This document shows positions 54,559 through 64,000 of a stretch of 64,000 nucleotides of DNA, piece after piece. The stretch comes from Kineosporia aurantiaca JCM 3230. Lineage in GTDB: Bacteria > Actinomycetota > Actinomycetes > Actinomycetales > Kineosporiaceae. The notes below the pieces were generated by a model. That model had not been told where the DNA came from. It saw only the letters and a list, made by a program, of their open reading frames with translations, and did not search any database. Position 1 is the stretch's first letter; each line of letters begins with the position of its first letter. The stretch is taken from NCBI GenBank assembly GCA_000719025.1, contig JODP01000002.1:186001-250000 (forward strand), given 5' to 3'. Made by a program: the position numbers and the translations under genes.

Positions 54559-55896
54559 ATGAGTCCCCGCCGGTTCTATACCGCAGCAGCTTTCGGCCTC
54601 ACCGCCGCCCTGGCCCTGTCCGCCTGCGCCAGCAGCGGTTCCAGCGACGGCGGCAGCGACGGTGGGTCCGCGACCGGCCCGAAGACCGTTCCGACGGTCA
54701 CCGGTTCGGACAAGACCCTGACCGTCTGGGCGATGAACGGCGACTACACCGCCGACACGCTGAACGCGATCAACGCCGAGTTCACCAAGCAGACCGGCGC
54801 CAAGGTCGATGTCCAGATGCAGGACTGGGACGGCATCACCACCAAGATCAGCACCGCGCTGTCCACCAGCGGCACCCCGGACGTGCTGGACCTGGGCAAC
54901 ACCCAGGTGGCCAGCTTCGCGGCGAACGGCGGCCTGGTCGACGTCACCGACTACAAGGCCGATCTGGCCCAGGGCCGGACCTGGCTGGGCGGCCTGGAGG
55001 AGCCGGCCACGGTGGACGGCAAGCTCTACGCCATCCCCGGTTTCGCCGGCGCCCGCACGGTCATCTACAACAAGAAGATCTGGGCCGACGCCGGGGTCAC
55101 GGCCGCGCCCACCACGTACGACGAGCTCACCGCGGACCTGGACAAGATCAAGGCCAAGAACACCGCCGGCGACTTCTCGGCCTTCTACATGCCGGGTCAG
55201 TACTGGGCCGCGGGCATGCAGTGGGTCTGGGACGCGGGCGGCGAGATCGCCACCGACGAGGGCGGTAAGTGGACCGGTGGCTTCGAGTCGACCGAGGCGC
55301 AGAAGGGCCTCAACGACTGGAAGACCTTCACCAACGCCTACTCCGACAAAGCTTCCCAGGCGTTGTACACCGACAAGCCGGACTTCAACCAGCTCTTCGC
55401 GGACGGCAAGACCTCGGCGATGCTGACCACTACCGGCAGCATCAAGATGATCACCGACGCCAATCCGAAGCTGAAGGCCGACGACATCGGCACGTTCGCC
55501 CTGCCGGGCATCTCGGGCAAGACCCAGCCGGCCATGCTCGGTGGCTCGGACTGGGGCATCGCGGCCAAGAGCGACGCCACCGACCTGGCCCTGATCTGGT
55601 CCAAGATCGCGGTCAGCCCGGACTTCCAGGACCAGTACGTCTACGGCAAGGACGGCTGGATCCCGAACAGCACCGAGGGCATCGAGGCCGCCCAGAGCAC
55701 GCTCAGCGACCAGCTGAAGGGCTTCTTCAACGCCGCCACGATCTCCAAGGCCACCCCGGCCTCGCCGAACTGGGCCACGATCGAGGGTGACCAGAGCTTC
55801 CAGGACTTCTTCGCCTCCATCGCCACCGGCTCCAAGACGCCGGAGGCGGCCGCGAAGGACTTCGACGCGCACATCGACGAGACGCTGAACCAGTGA
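54559..55896 (+). CDS. Sugar ABC binding lipoprotein, chitobiose-type
   Basis: 445 residues, lipoprotein signal with lipobox LALSAC (lipidated Cys near residue 23), then family 1 solute-binding fold: LTVWAMNGDYTADTLNAINAEFTKQTGAKVDVQMQDW. By its neighbours (ROK regulator, two GH20 genes) it resembles DasA-like importers of N,N'-diacetylchitobiose or GlcNAc. Start has CAAGGAG-type site upstream. Confidence 0.9.
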   Translation: MSPRRFYTAAAFGLTAALALSACASSGSSDGGSDGGSATGPKTVPTVTGSDKTLTVWAMNGDYTADTLNAINAEFTKQTGAKVDVQMQDWDGITTKISTALSTSGTPDVLDLGNTQVASFAANGGLVDVTDYKADLAQGRTWLGGLEEPATVDGKLYAIPGFAGARTVIYNKKIWADAGVTAAPTTYDELTADLDKIKAKNTAGDFSAFYMPGQYWAAGMQWVWDAGGEIATDEGGKWTGGFESTEAQKGLNDWKTFTNAYSDKASQALYTDKPDFNQLFADGKTSAMLTTTGSIKMITDANPKLKADDIGTFALPGISGKTQPAMLGGSDWGIAAKSDATDLALIWSKIAVSPDFQDQYVYGKDGWIPNSTEGIEAAQSTLSDQLKGFFNAATISKATPASPNWATIEGDQSFQDFFASIATGSKTPEAAAKDFDAHIDETLNQ

Positions 55897-56873
55897 CCGT
55901 CCAGACCACTCCATCCCCCGAACCCGGGGTCAACGTTCCACCCAGTCTGCCCGCGAACGCCCCCGCGCCCCGTGCGCGGGGGCGCCGCCCCGACTTGACC
56001 CCGCTCTGGCTGCTGACCCCGGCCGGGCTGGTGATCGTCTTCATCACCCTGGCGCCGATCGTCTACCTGGTCTACACGTCGTTCACCGACTACAGCCAGA
56101 AGACGCTGTTCACCGGGCAGTTCGGCTACACCGGTATCTCGCAGTACACGGACCTGTTCAAAGACAGCGAGTTCTACAAGTCCCTGGTCCGCACGATCCT
56201 GTTCACCGCGGCCATGGTGGCCGGCAGCATGGTGATCGGGATGGCCGTCTCGCACCTGCTGACCAGGGTCACCCGGGCCTGGCGAACGATCACCACCGTG
56301 GTGCTGATCATGGCCTGGGCGGTGCCGAACGTGGCCTCGTCACTGGTCTGGAATTGGCTCTTCCAGCCCGGGTACGGCGTGGTCAACTGGGGTCTGGACA
56401 AACTCCAGATCTTCGGCGACACGACAAACCTGAACTGGGCCGGCGACGCGCCGCACGCCTACACCGCGATCTGGCTGCTGATCGTCTGGCAGGCGGTGCC
56501 GTTCATCGCCCTGACCCTGAACGCGGCCGAGCAGCAGGTGCCGATCGAGCACCAGGAGGCGGCCCGCCTGGACGGCGCCAGCGAGTTCACCGTCTACCGG
56601 ATCATCACGCTGAACGCCCTGCGCCCGACCCTGCTGCTGATCACCATCCTCTCGGTGATCTGGGACTACAACGTGTTCAACCAGATCTGGCTGATCTCCA
56701 ACGGCGGCCCGAACAACGCCACCGCCACGCTGGGCGTGTTCACCTACAAGACCGCGTTCGTCGGCTTCCACCTCGGGCAGGGCGCGGCCATCACCGTAGT
56801 AACCACTGTGCTCCTGCTGGGACTGACCGCGGTGTACATCCGCAACCTGCTGAAGTCGGGTGAAGACCTGTGA
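55893..56873 (+). CDS. Sugar ABC permease 1
   Basis: 326 residues, six helices. EAA loop EAARLDGASEFTVYRIITL for ATPase contact. GTG start overlaps the preceding stop (GTGA). Pairs with the next permease. DasB-like by position. Confidence 0.92.
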   Translation: MTVQTTPSPEPGVNVPPSLPANAPAPRARGRRPDLTPLWLLTPAGLVIVFITLAPIVYLVYTSFTDYSQKTLFTGQFGYTGISQYTDLFKDSEFYKSLVRTILFTAAMVAGSMVIGMAVSHLLTRVTRAWRTITTVVLIMAWAVPNVASSLVWNWLFQPGYGVVNWGLDKLQIFGDTTNLNWAGDAPHAYTAIWLLIVWQAVPFIALTLNAAEQQVPIEHQEAARLDGASEFTVYRIITLNALRPTLLLITILSVIWDYNVFNQIWLISNGGPNNATATLGVFTYKTAFVGFHLGQGAAITVVTTVLLLGLTAVYIRNLLKSGEDL

Positions 56874-57697
56874 CCAAGCGTCGTTCCTGGATCCCCAACA
56901 CCCTCGCGGCGATCTTCTGCCTGGTCTGGATCTTCCCGGTCTACTGGGTGATCAACAGCGCCTTCAAGCCCCGCCAGGACTTGATGAAGACCACTCCCGA
57001 GTTCCTGCCGTTCCACGCCACGCTGGACAACTTCCACAATGCGGTGACCAACCCGCACTTCGTCACCAATCTGCGCAACAGCGTGATGGTAGTTGCCGCC
57101 ACGGTGGCGCTCTCGATCGTGATCGGGATTTTCGCGGCTGCGGCCCTGTCCCGGTTCCGGTTCGCCGGCCGCCGGACCATCCTGGTGATCATCCTGGCCG
57201 TCCAGATGCTTCCCGGAACCGCTCTGCTGATCCCGCAGTTCGCGCTCTTCAACAGCGCCAACCTGCTGGGCACCTACTTCGGGTTGATTCTCAGCTACGT
57301 GGCCATCACCCTGCCGTTCTCGATCTGGGTGATGCGCGGCTTCTTCCTGGCCATCCCGATGGAGATCGAAGAGGCCGCGCGCGTCGACGGCGCGGGCACC
57401 TGGCGAGTGCTGGTCAGCGTGCTCTTCCCGCTGGTCGCCCCGGGCGTGATCGCCACCAGCATCTTCTCGTTCATCGCGGCCTGGAACGACTACATCATCG
57501 CCTACACCTTCATGCAGGACCAGAGTCACTACACCCTGACGGTCTGGCTGGCCTCGTTCCATAACCCGAACACCGGTATCGACTACGGCGGCCAGATGGC
57601 CGCTTCAGTGTTGTTCTCCCTGCCCGTCATCGTCTTCTTCCTGATCGTGCAGCGCAATCTCGTCGCCGGCATGTCCGCCGGTGCCGTGAAGGGGTGA
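56870..57697 (+). CDS. Sugar ABC permease 2
   Basis: 275 residues, six helices; EAA motif EEAARVDGAGTWRVL; typical PVYWVINSAFKP N-terminus. GTG overlaps the permease 1 stop. DasC-like by position. No ATPase gene here, so a shared MsiK-type ATPase is expected elsewhere. Confidence 0.92.
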   Translation: MTKRRSWIPNTLAAIFCLVWIFPVYWVINSAFKPRQDLMKTTPEFLPFHATLDNFHNAVTNPHFVTNLRNSVMVVAATVALSIVIGIFAAAALSRFRFAGRRTILVIILAVQMLPGTALLIPQFALFNSANLLGTYFGLILSYVAITLPFSIWVMRGFFLAIPMEIEEAARVDGAGTWRVLVSVLFPLVAPGVIATSIFSFIAAWNDYIIAYTFMQDQSHYTLTVWLASFHNPNTGIDYGGQMAASVLFSLPVIVFFLIVQRNLVAGMSAGAVKG

Positions 57698-59044
57698 CCT
57701 TGCTCCTGCCCCGCCCCACCCGGATCGCCGCCGGTACCGGTGAACTCGTCCTCGGCGCCGACACCACGCTCGGTGCCCCGGACGAGCTCACCGGCGTCCG
57801 GCAGTGGTTTCAGGGCGCACTGCGCCCGGCCACCGGCCTTGCCCTGCGCGAGAGCACCCGAAGCACGATCCAGCTGTCAACCTCCAAAGACCTTGCCAAC
57901 GAAGGTTTCCGGCTCGAGGTCACCCCGGCCGGCGCCACCATTACCGGCGGCGGCCCGGCCGGCGTGTTCTACGGTTGCCAGGCCTTCCTGCAGTTGCTGC
58001 CGAGCGGCCAGTCAGGTCGGTGAGGGACTCGACGCTCCCGACAACGGACGTCCGCACGGCGGCTTCTACACCCAGGACGACATCCGCGAAATCGTTGCCT
58101 ACGCCGCCGAGCGGTTCATCACCGTGGTCCCGGAGATCGAAACGCCCGGTCACGTGCAGGCGGCCCTGGCCGCCTATCCCGAGTTGGGCGTCCGTCATCG
58201 GTCGGTGGACGTGTGGACGCGCTGGGGCATCAACCAGAATGTGCTCAACGCCGAGGAATCCACGGTCACGTTCTTCACGAACGTGCTCGACGAGGTGCTG
58301 GACCTGTTCCCCTCGACGTTCATCGGGGTCGGGGGCGACGAGTGCCCGCGCGATCAGTGGATCGCCGACGGCCACACCCAGGAACGGATGCGCGAGCTCA
58401 ACCTTCGCGACGAGGCGGACCTGCAGACCTGGTTCACCCGCCGCCTGGACGATCATCTGACCAAGGCCGGGCGACGGCTTTTCGGCTGGGACGAGATCCT
58501 CGAGGGTGACCTGGCCCCGGGCGCCACGGTGGCCTCGTGGCGGGGCATGACCGGGGCCGTTGCCGCGGCGAGGCGCGGCCACGACGTCGTCGCCTGTCCG
58601 GACGATCAGGTGTACCTGAACTATCGCCAGTCCGAATCACCGGACGAGCCGATCCCGGTCTCCATCCCGCTCACCCTCCAGGACGCGTACGCGTTCGAAC
58701 CCGTTCCACCCGAGCTGACCCCGGACGAGGCCAAACACATCCTCGGCGGCCAGGCCTGCATCTGGACCGTCATCGCGGACAGCCCGCGGACCGTGGACTA
58801 CCTCGCCTTTCCCCGCCTCTGCGCTGTCGCCGAGGCCCTGTGGGGACCGGCCGAGCGCGACTTCGCCGAATTCAGCGCCCGTCTGGAACACCATCTGACC
58901 CGGCTCGACGCGATCGGCGTGGAGTACCGGACCGCCGACGGCCCCAAACCCTGGCAACGACGTCCCGGAATTCCCGGAAGACCGGCTTCCCGACAGCAGC
59001 GGGACGCCTACTTCGCCGGCCTGGTGAAGAACATCCAGACCTGA
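57694..59044 (+). pseudogene. GH20 beta-N-acetylhexosaminidase copy 1, frameshifted with internal loss
   Basis: The N-terminal GH20b domain is in frame 57694-58023 (ends LLPSGQSGR, stop), then the catalytic part continues in another frame from about 58013 to 59044 (GGFYTQDDIREIV, catalytic VGGDECP pair, WDEILEGDLAPG, C-terminal PGIPGRPASR). Between them the section expected to carry barrel strands 1-2 (about 90-115 residues by family layout) is missing. The start overlaps the permease stop. The enzyme should be inactive unless sequence or assembly is wrong. Confidence 0.85.
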
Positions 59045-59072
59045 TCCGACCCGCTCGTGAAAGGGAAGACCT

Positions 59073-60409
59073 GTGCTACTCCCCCGCCCCCTCCATTCAT
59101 CCTCCGGTGAAGGCGAATTCGTTCTCGGCCCGGACACCACCCTCGGCGCTCCGGACGAGCTGACCGGCGTCCTGGTCTGGTTCCAGAGTGCCCTGCGCCC
59201 GGCCACCGGTCTTCCCCTGCGCGACAGCACCGAAGGTACCGTCCAGCTGTCCATTTCGGACGAGCTGGCCGCCGAGGGATTCCGGCTCGAGGTCACCCCG
59301 GCCGGCGCCACCATTACCGGCGGCGGCCCGGCCGGCGTGTTCTACGGTTGCCAGGCCTTCCTGCAGTTGCTGCCGAGCTCGGCGCGGCGGTCGATTCTCC
59401 CAATGATGGACGCCCGCACGGCGGCTTCTACACCCAGGACGACATCCGCGAGATCGTGGCTTACGCCGCCGAACGGTTCATCACCGTGGTCCCGGAGATC
59501 GAGACCCCGGGTCACGTGCAGGCCGCGCTGGCCGCCTATCCCGAACTGGGGGTCACCGGCGAGCAGGTGCAGGTCTGGCCGCGCTGGGGCATCAACAAGA
59601 ACGTGCTCAACACCGAGGAATCCACGGTCACGTTCTTCACGAATGTGCTCGACGAGGTGCTGGACCTGTTCCCGTCCACGTTCATCGGGGTCGGGGGCGA
59701 CGAGTGCCCGCGCGATCAGTGGGTCGCCGACCCGCGCACCCAGGAGCGGATGGAGGAGCTGGACATCGCCCACGAGGCGGACGTCCAGACCTGGTTCACC
59801 CGCCGCTTGGACGATCACCTGACCAAGGCCGGGCGACGGCTTTTCGGCTGGGACGAGATCCTCGAGGGTGACCTGGCGCCGGGGGCGACCGTGGCCTCGT
59901 GGCGGGGCATGGCCGGGGCGGTGGCCGCCGCCAAGCGCGGCCACGATGTCGTGGCCTGCCCGGACGACCGGGTGTACCTGGACTACCGCCAGTCGGAGTC
60001 GCTGGAGGAGCCGATCCCGGTCTCGATCCCGCTCACCGTCGAGGACGTCTACGCCTTCGAGCCTGTTCCGTCGGAGCTGAGCCCGGAAGAGGCCAAGCAC
60101 ATCCTCGGCGGGCAGGCCAATATCTGGACCGAGCACATGGACAGCCCGCGCACGGTGGACTACCTCGCCTTCCCGCGCCTGTGCGCCGTCGCCGAGGCCC
60201 TGTGGGGACCGGCCGAGCGCGACTTCGCCGAATTCAGCGCCCGTCTCGACCAGCACCTGTCCCGGCTGGACGCGGTCGGCGTGGAGTACCGCCACGCCGA
60301 CGGCCCCAAGCCCTGGCAGAAGCGCCCGGGCATCCCCGGCCGGCCCGCCTCGCGCGAGGAGCGCGCCGCCCACATCGCCGAACTCGTCGAGAACATCACC
60401 GCCTCCTAA
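59073..60409 (+). pseudogene. GH20 beta-N-acetylhexosaminidase copy 2, frameshifted at the same site
   Basis: Tandem copy of the previous gene. N-terminal domain from GTG 59073 in one frame, catalytic part from about 59375 in another, again with LLPS joined directly to the ELGAAVDSPNDGRPHGGFY stretch. VGGDECP is intact. A 99-nt stretch before the break (59280-59378) is identical to 57907-58005. The product should lack part of the barrel. Confidence 0.85.
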
Positions 60410-60435
60410 CCCCCCACCCCAACCCCCACCAACCT

Positions 60436-60509
60436 CGTGATCATGCAGTTCCGCCCTCGTGATCATGCACATGGCTGCATGATCACCGGGGCGCAATTGC
60501 ATGATCACG
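60436..60509. repeat. REP-like cluster of (T)GATCATGCA palindromic repeats
   Basis: CGTGATCATGCA at 60436 and 60458, and the reverse TGCATGATCAC(G) at 60476 and 60498. The four copies make a nested hairpin in the gap between the GH20 copy and the six-hairpin gene. Confidence 0.7.
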
Positions 60510-60545
60510 GGAGGTTTGGGGGTCTTCGTCGAAAGGCACTCCGCC

Positions 60546-61772
60546 ATGCCTCAGCTCTCGCGTCGGGCCGCCCTCCTGGGCGGCGCGACTGCCGCGGTCC
60601 TTGCCGGTGCAGCCCACCCCGCCCTAGCGTCGGCCGTCGTGACCGACTCCTCCACGGCGTCCGTAAACAAAGCTTTTGCGTTCCTGGCGGCCAAGTTCGA
60701 CGAATTCGGTTCCGGCACCGCGCTTCGCGTGCCCCGCAGCTACACCGGCGGGTTCTTCCAGACCCCCACCTTCGATTTCGTGAGTTCCTTCGCCTATGAC
60801 GACGCTCTGGTGATCCTGGCCTGGCTGGCGAGCCGGACGAAGGACGATCTGCAGCGGGCCACTATCCTGGGTGACACGCTGCTGTACGCCCAGAAGAACG
60901 ACCCGCTCGCGGACGGCCGTACCCGCGCGTCCTATCAGCCGGACTCCTTCACCACACTCAACGGCAGCCTGGACATCGGATCTCCGGCCGCGTTCACCGG
61001 AAACCAGGCCTGGGTCGGCATGGCGTTCGCCCAGCTGTTCGCCCGCACCGGAAAGCAGCGCTTCCTGGAAGGCGCTCTGCTGGAGGCGAACTGGATCCAG
61101 GACAAGACCTTCGACGGCGAGCGCGCCCCGTACGGGTACACCGGCGGCCGCACGGCCGACGACGCGCCGAACACCTTCAAGGCCACCGAGCACAACATCG
61201 ACGTCGGCGCCTTCTTCACCATGATCGCGCAGTTGACCGGCCGAAAGGTCTGGCGCACCCGGGCCCGGGTGGCGTTCGCCTTCGTCGAGGCCATGCAGGA
61301 CAAGGCGACCGGTCACACCTGGACCGGCACCGACCCGGACGGCGTCACGACCAACAAGGTCCCGATCCCCCTGGACACCCAGACCTGGGCCTACCTGGCG
61401 ACGCTCGACCATCGGTACAGCCGGTCGCTGGACTGGGCCCGGCAGAACCTCAAGGCAACGGACGCCGGTGTCTCCGGAATCGCTTACAGCGACGCGGATG
61501 TCAGCAAGGTGTGGCTGGAAGGCACTGGCCAGATGGCGGCTGCGCTGAAGGCGCGGGGCGCCCGCGGCGACGCTACTGCGGCCGCCGAGCTGCTCAAGAA
61601 CATTCAGATCGCCCAGGCCACCACCGCGAACGGCGACGGCCGCGGGATCCCGGCCGCATCGTCCGACGGCCTGGACACCGGCTTCGGGGACACCTACTAC
61701 GCCAGTCTGCACACCGGTGCCACGGCCTGGTACCTGATGGCGGCGAAGGGGTTCAACCCGTTCCGCCTCTGA
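60546..61772 (+). CDS. Tat-exported six-hairpin glycosidase-like protein
   Basis: 408 residues. Tat signal SRRAALLGGATAAVLAGAA. The body looks like an (alpha/alpha)6-barrel: FAYDDALVILAWLASRTKDDLQRA, GSPAAFTGNQAWVGMAFAQLFARTGKQRFLEGA, STEHNIDVGAFFTMI. Possibly a glycoside hydrolase or lyase; substrate unknown. ATG 60546 with GAAAGG site. Downstream genes are a sugar transporter. Confidence 0.75.
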   Translation: MPQLSRRAALLGGATAAVLAGAAHPALASAVVTDSSTASVNKAFAFLAAKFDEFGSGTALRVPRSYTGGFFQTPTFDFVSSFAYDDALVILAWLASRTKDDLQRATILGDTLLYAQKNDPLADGRTRASYQPDSFTTLNGSLDIGSPAAFTGNQAWVGMAFAQLFARTGKQRFLEGALLEANWIQDKTFDGERAPYGYTGGRTADDAPNTFKATEHNIDVGAFFTMIAQLTGRKVWRTRARVAFAFVEAMQDKATGHTWTGTDPDGVTTNKVPIPLDTQTWAYLATLDHRYSRSLDWARQNLKATDAGVSGIAYSDADVSKVWLEGTGQMAAALKARGARGDATAAAELLKNIQIAQATTANGDGRGIPAASSDGLDTGFGDTYYASLHTGATAWYLMAAKGFNPFRL

Positions 61773-61904
61773 GCACGGGCGCCCACCAATCGGTGAGCGG
61801 TTGCCGGAATGATTGACAGTCTCTCGGCTTCCGCGTGAGAGTGAGCCCGGATTGCCCCGGTAAGGGGCATTTCCGGGTTCATGAATCTCAGCGCGGAGGT
61901 TGTC

Positions 61905-63245
61905 ATGACTGCTCGCCGTCCCCCGGCCCCTCCCGGGCCGCTTCCCCCCTCGTTCCGGGCGACCAGCGGGTTCAGCCGCCGCTCGCTGATCCGGGGACTG
62001 GCCCTGGGCGGTGGGCTGCTGGTGGCGCCGGGCCTGCTGGCGGCCTGCGGCGGTAGTGACGACAGCGGGGGCGGGGACACCGGTTCGCTGAACGCCGGGA
62101 TCAATGAGGCTCCCGGTTCCGGGCGTGCCTACGACCAGCAGAAGGCCCGCCTGGACGCCTTCGCCAAGACCAAGCCGGACCTGAAGCTGAACGCGAACTA
62201 TATTGACCACAACACTTTTCAGGAGGCCGTTAACAACTACCTGCAGGGCAACCCGGCCGACGTGTTCACCTGGTTCGCCGGGTTCCGGGCCCAGTCGTTC
62301 TACACCAACGAGCTGATCGGGGACGTCTCCGAGGCCTTTCCGGCCGATGTCCCGGACGCGGTCAGGAAGGCCTCCACCGCCACCGACGGCAAGCAGATCT
62401 TCATCCCCACGAACAACTACCCGTGGGCCGTCTTCTACTTCAAGAGCCTGTGGAAGAAGAACGGTTACGAGGTGCCCACCACGCTGGACGAACTGGTGGC
62501 CCTGGCCGGGCAGATGCAGAAGGACGGCCTGACCCCGATCGGCTTCGCCGACAAGGACGGCTGGCCGGCGATGGGCACGTTCGACATCCTGAACATGCGG
62601 ATCAACGGGTACGACTTCCACCTGAGCCTGATGCAGGGTAAGCAGGCCTGGACCGATCCGAAGGTGAAGACCGTCTTCGACACCTGGCGCGGTCTGCTGC
62701 CCTACCACGAGAAGGATTCCCTGGGCCGGACCTACCAGGAGTCGGTGGCCAACCTGCAGCAGAAGAAGACCGGCATGTACTACCTCGGGCTCTTCCTCAC
62801 CGACTCCCTGGAACTGGCCGAGCAGGACGACATCGGCTTCTTCACCTTCCCCGAGATCGACTCCGCCGTAGGTGCCGACGCCATCGACGCACCGATCGAC
62901 GGCTTCTGCCTGGCGGCCGACCCGAAGAACCGCTCGGGGGCGATCGATCTGCTCAAATATCTCGGCTCGCCCGCCAGCGGCTCCGCCCTGGACGCCGCGA
63001 AGATCCCGCAGATCGCGGTCAACCCGGGCGCCAGCACCGACAACTACACCGGGCTGCAGAAGCAGGCGGTCGAGTTCATGGGGCAGCAGGCGTCCATCGC
63101 GCAGTTCATGGACCGCGACACCGACCCCGGATTCGCCTCCACCGTGATGATCCCGGCCATCCAGACCTTCATCTCCAAGCCCGACGACGTCGACAGTCTG
63201 CTGAAATCCATTGACGCGCAGGCCAAGTCCATCTTCACGGGCTGA
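61905..63245 (+). CDS. Sugar ABC binding lipoprotein 2
   Basis: 446 residues. SRRSLIRGLALGG looks Tat-like and is followed by the lipobox LLAAC, then a family 1 binding fold (TWFAGFRAQSFYTNELIGDVSEAFPADV). ATG 61905 has GGAGG 5 nt upstream. First gene of the second transporter; substrate unknown. Confidence 0.88.
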   Translation: MTARRPPAPPGPLPPSFRATSGFSRRSLIRGLALGGGLLVAPGLLAACGGSDDSGGGDTGSLNAGINEAPGSGRAYDQQKARLDAFAKTKPDLKLNANYIDHNTFQEAVNNYLQGNPADVFTWFAGFRAQSFYTNELIGDVSEAFPADVPDAVRKASTATDGKQIFIPTNNYPWAVFYFKSLWKKNGYEVPTTLDELVALAGQMQKDGLTPIGFADKDGWPAMGTFDILNMRINGYDFHLSLMQGKQAWTDPKVKTVFDTWRGLLPYHEKDSLGRTYQESVANLQQKKTGMYYLGLFLTDSLELAEQDDIGFFTFPEIDSAVGADAIDAPIDGFCLAADPKNRSGAIDLLKYLGSPASGSALDAAKIPQIAVNPGASTDNYTGLQKQAVEFMGQQASIAQFMDRDTDPGFASTVMIPAIQTFISKPDDVDSLLKSIDAQAKSIFTG

Positions 63246-63248
63246 GCC

Positions 63249-64000
63249 GTGAGCGTTCGACGGGTCCGGCGGCTGACCGGCCGCGATCGCCTGGTGGTCG
63301 CGGTGATGGTCGTCGTGCCCACTCTGCTGGTGCTGGCCCTGGTCTGGCTGCCGGCCCTGCTGACCATCGTCCTGAGCTTCTTCTCCTGGAACGGGCTGGG
63401 CGACGTCAGCAACGCCAAATGGGTGGGGCTGCAGAACTACCGCGACGCCGCCCAGATCTACCCGCCGTTCTGGCCGGCCCTGCGGCACAACGTGATCTGG
63501 CTGCTGGCCCTGTTCGTGGTGACCGCCCTGGGCGTGCTGCTGGCGGTGATCCTGGACCGGGAACTACCCGGCGGCCGCTTCTACCAGACCGCGTTCTTCT
63601 TGCCGACGGTGCTGTCCCTGGCCCTGATCGGGTTCATCTGGCAGCTGATCTACTCCGCCGACCAGGGACTGATCAACGGCCTGACCGGCAGCTCCATCGA
63701 CTGGTACGGCGACCCGCAGTACAACCTGTGGGCGGTCATCGTCGCCTCGGCCTGGCGCCACACCGGATACATCATGCTGTTGTATCTGGCCGGGCTGAAG
63801 GGCTTCGACCCCACCCTGCGCGAGGCCGCCGTGCTGGACGGCTGCACCGAGCGCCAGACGTTCTTCCGGGTGGTGTTCCCGGTGATGCGCCCGATCAACA
63901 TCATCGTCCTGGTGATCACCGTGATCGAGTCGCTGCGGGCGTTCGACCTGGTCTGGGTGATCAACAAGGGCCGCAACGGCCTGGAACTGATCAGCGCCCT
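63249..64000 (+). CDS. Sugar ABC permease, truncated by window edge
   Basis: Frame open from GTG 63249 to the window end, at least 250 residues. Membrane helices and EAA motif REAAVLDGCTERQTFFRVVFP are visible. 3 nt after the binding-protein stop. Partner permease expected beyond the window. Confidence 0.88.
   Translation, partial: MSVRRVRRLTGRDRLVVAVMVVVPTLLVLALVWLPALLTIVLSFFSWNGLGDVSNAKWVGLQNYRDAAQIYPPFWPALRHNVIWLLALFVVTALGVLLAVILDRELPGGRFYQTAFFLPTVLSLALIGFIWQLIYSADQGLINGLTGSSIDWYGDPQYNLWAVIVASAWRHTGYIMLLYLAGLKGFDPTLREAAVLDGCTERQTFFRVVFPVMRPINIIVLVITVIESLRAFDLVWVINKGRNGLELISA

Noticed and set aside
60624..63488. 954-residue minus-strand frame opposite the Tat protein and binding protein
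   Set aside because: Antisense shadow of real plus-strand genes.

Overview
The window is high-GC DNA (roughly 70%) with dense, often overlapping genes and frequent GTG/TTG starts. Actinobacterial family content (OpcA, a BioQ-type regulator, DUF2630, DUF2243, a Das-like chitobiose locus) points to a free-living, carbohydrate-using actinobacterium, possibly of the Kineosporiales/Streptomyces kind; I cannot name the species. No rRNA, tRNA, CRISPR array, transposase or prophage was found.

Layout. 1-4.9 kb: pentose-phosphate operon, pgi (5' end outside the window), zwf, opcA, pgl, ended by a strong hairpin. 5.1-8.2 kb: a large secreted protein with a FlgD-like C-terminal Ig domain, followed directly by an ankyrin protein. 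8.2-12.4 kb, minus strand: a catalase-like/alpha-dioxygenase-like haem fusion protein, a small coupled protein and an aldo/keto reductase. 12.6-18.3 kb: divergent GH92 alpha-mannosidase and glycogen phosphorylase. 18.3-22.8 kb: GntR regulator, allophanate-hydrolase amidase, biuret-hydrolase-type enzyme and NCS2 permease, an apparent biuret/urea-nitrogen operon. 22.8-24.4 kb: HAD phosphatase and a membrane protein.

24.4-29.1 kb: a biotin-linked operon on the minus strand, bioY, short acyl-adenylating enzyme, unusual thiolase, bioM, bioN, divergent from a BioQ-like TetR gene, with two tandem TGAACAGCGTTCA operators in the shared promoter. 29.2-35.6 kb: small proteins, a secreted CocE-type hydrolase, and two regulator/oxidoreductase pairs (TetR with an NmrA/epimerase-like SDR, MarR with a classical SDR), each with a clear dyad operator. 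35.8-39.6 kb: DUF2243 plus CtaG-like membrane proteins, then PadR plus an ABC1/UbiB kinase. 39.7-42.9 kb: a run of small orphan genes including a SUKH immunity-like protein and a CD-NTase-like nucleotidyltransferase. 43-53 kb: MFS exporter with AraC regulator, atypical SDR, small membrane proteins, APC permease, methyltransferase, secreted small protein, SGNH hydrolase.

53.2-64 kb: an amino-sugar locus with a ROK regulator, binding protein, two permeases and two tandem GH20 hexosaminidases broken at the same place, then a Tat-exported six-hairpin protein and the start of a second sugar ABC transporter, which runs off the right edge.

The most notable items are the catalase/alpha-DOX fusion, the BioQ-controlled bioY-ligase-thiolase-bioMN operon with a catalytically altered thiolase, the twin GH20 breaks, the CD-NTase-like orphan, and a repeated promoter layout in which the -10 element sits exactly 6 nt before the start codon (predicted leaderless mRNAs).
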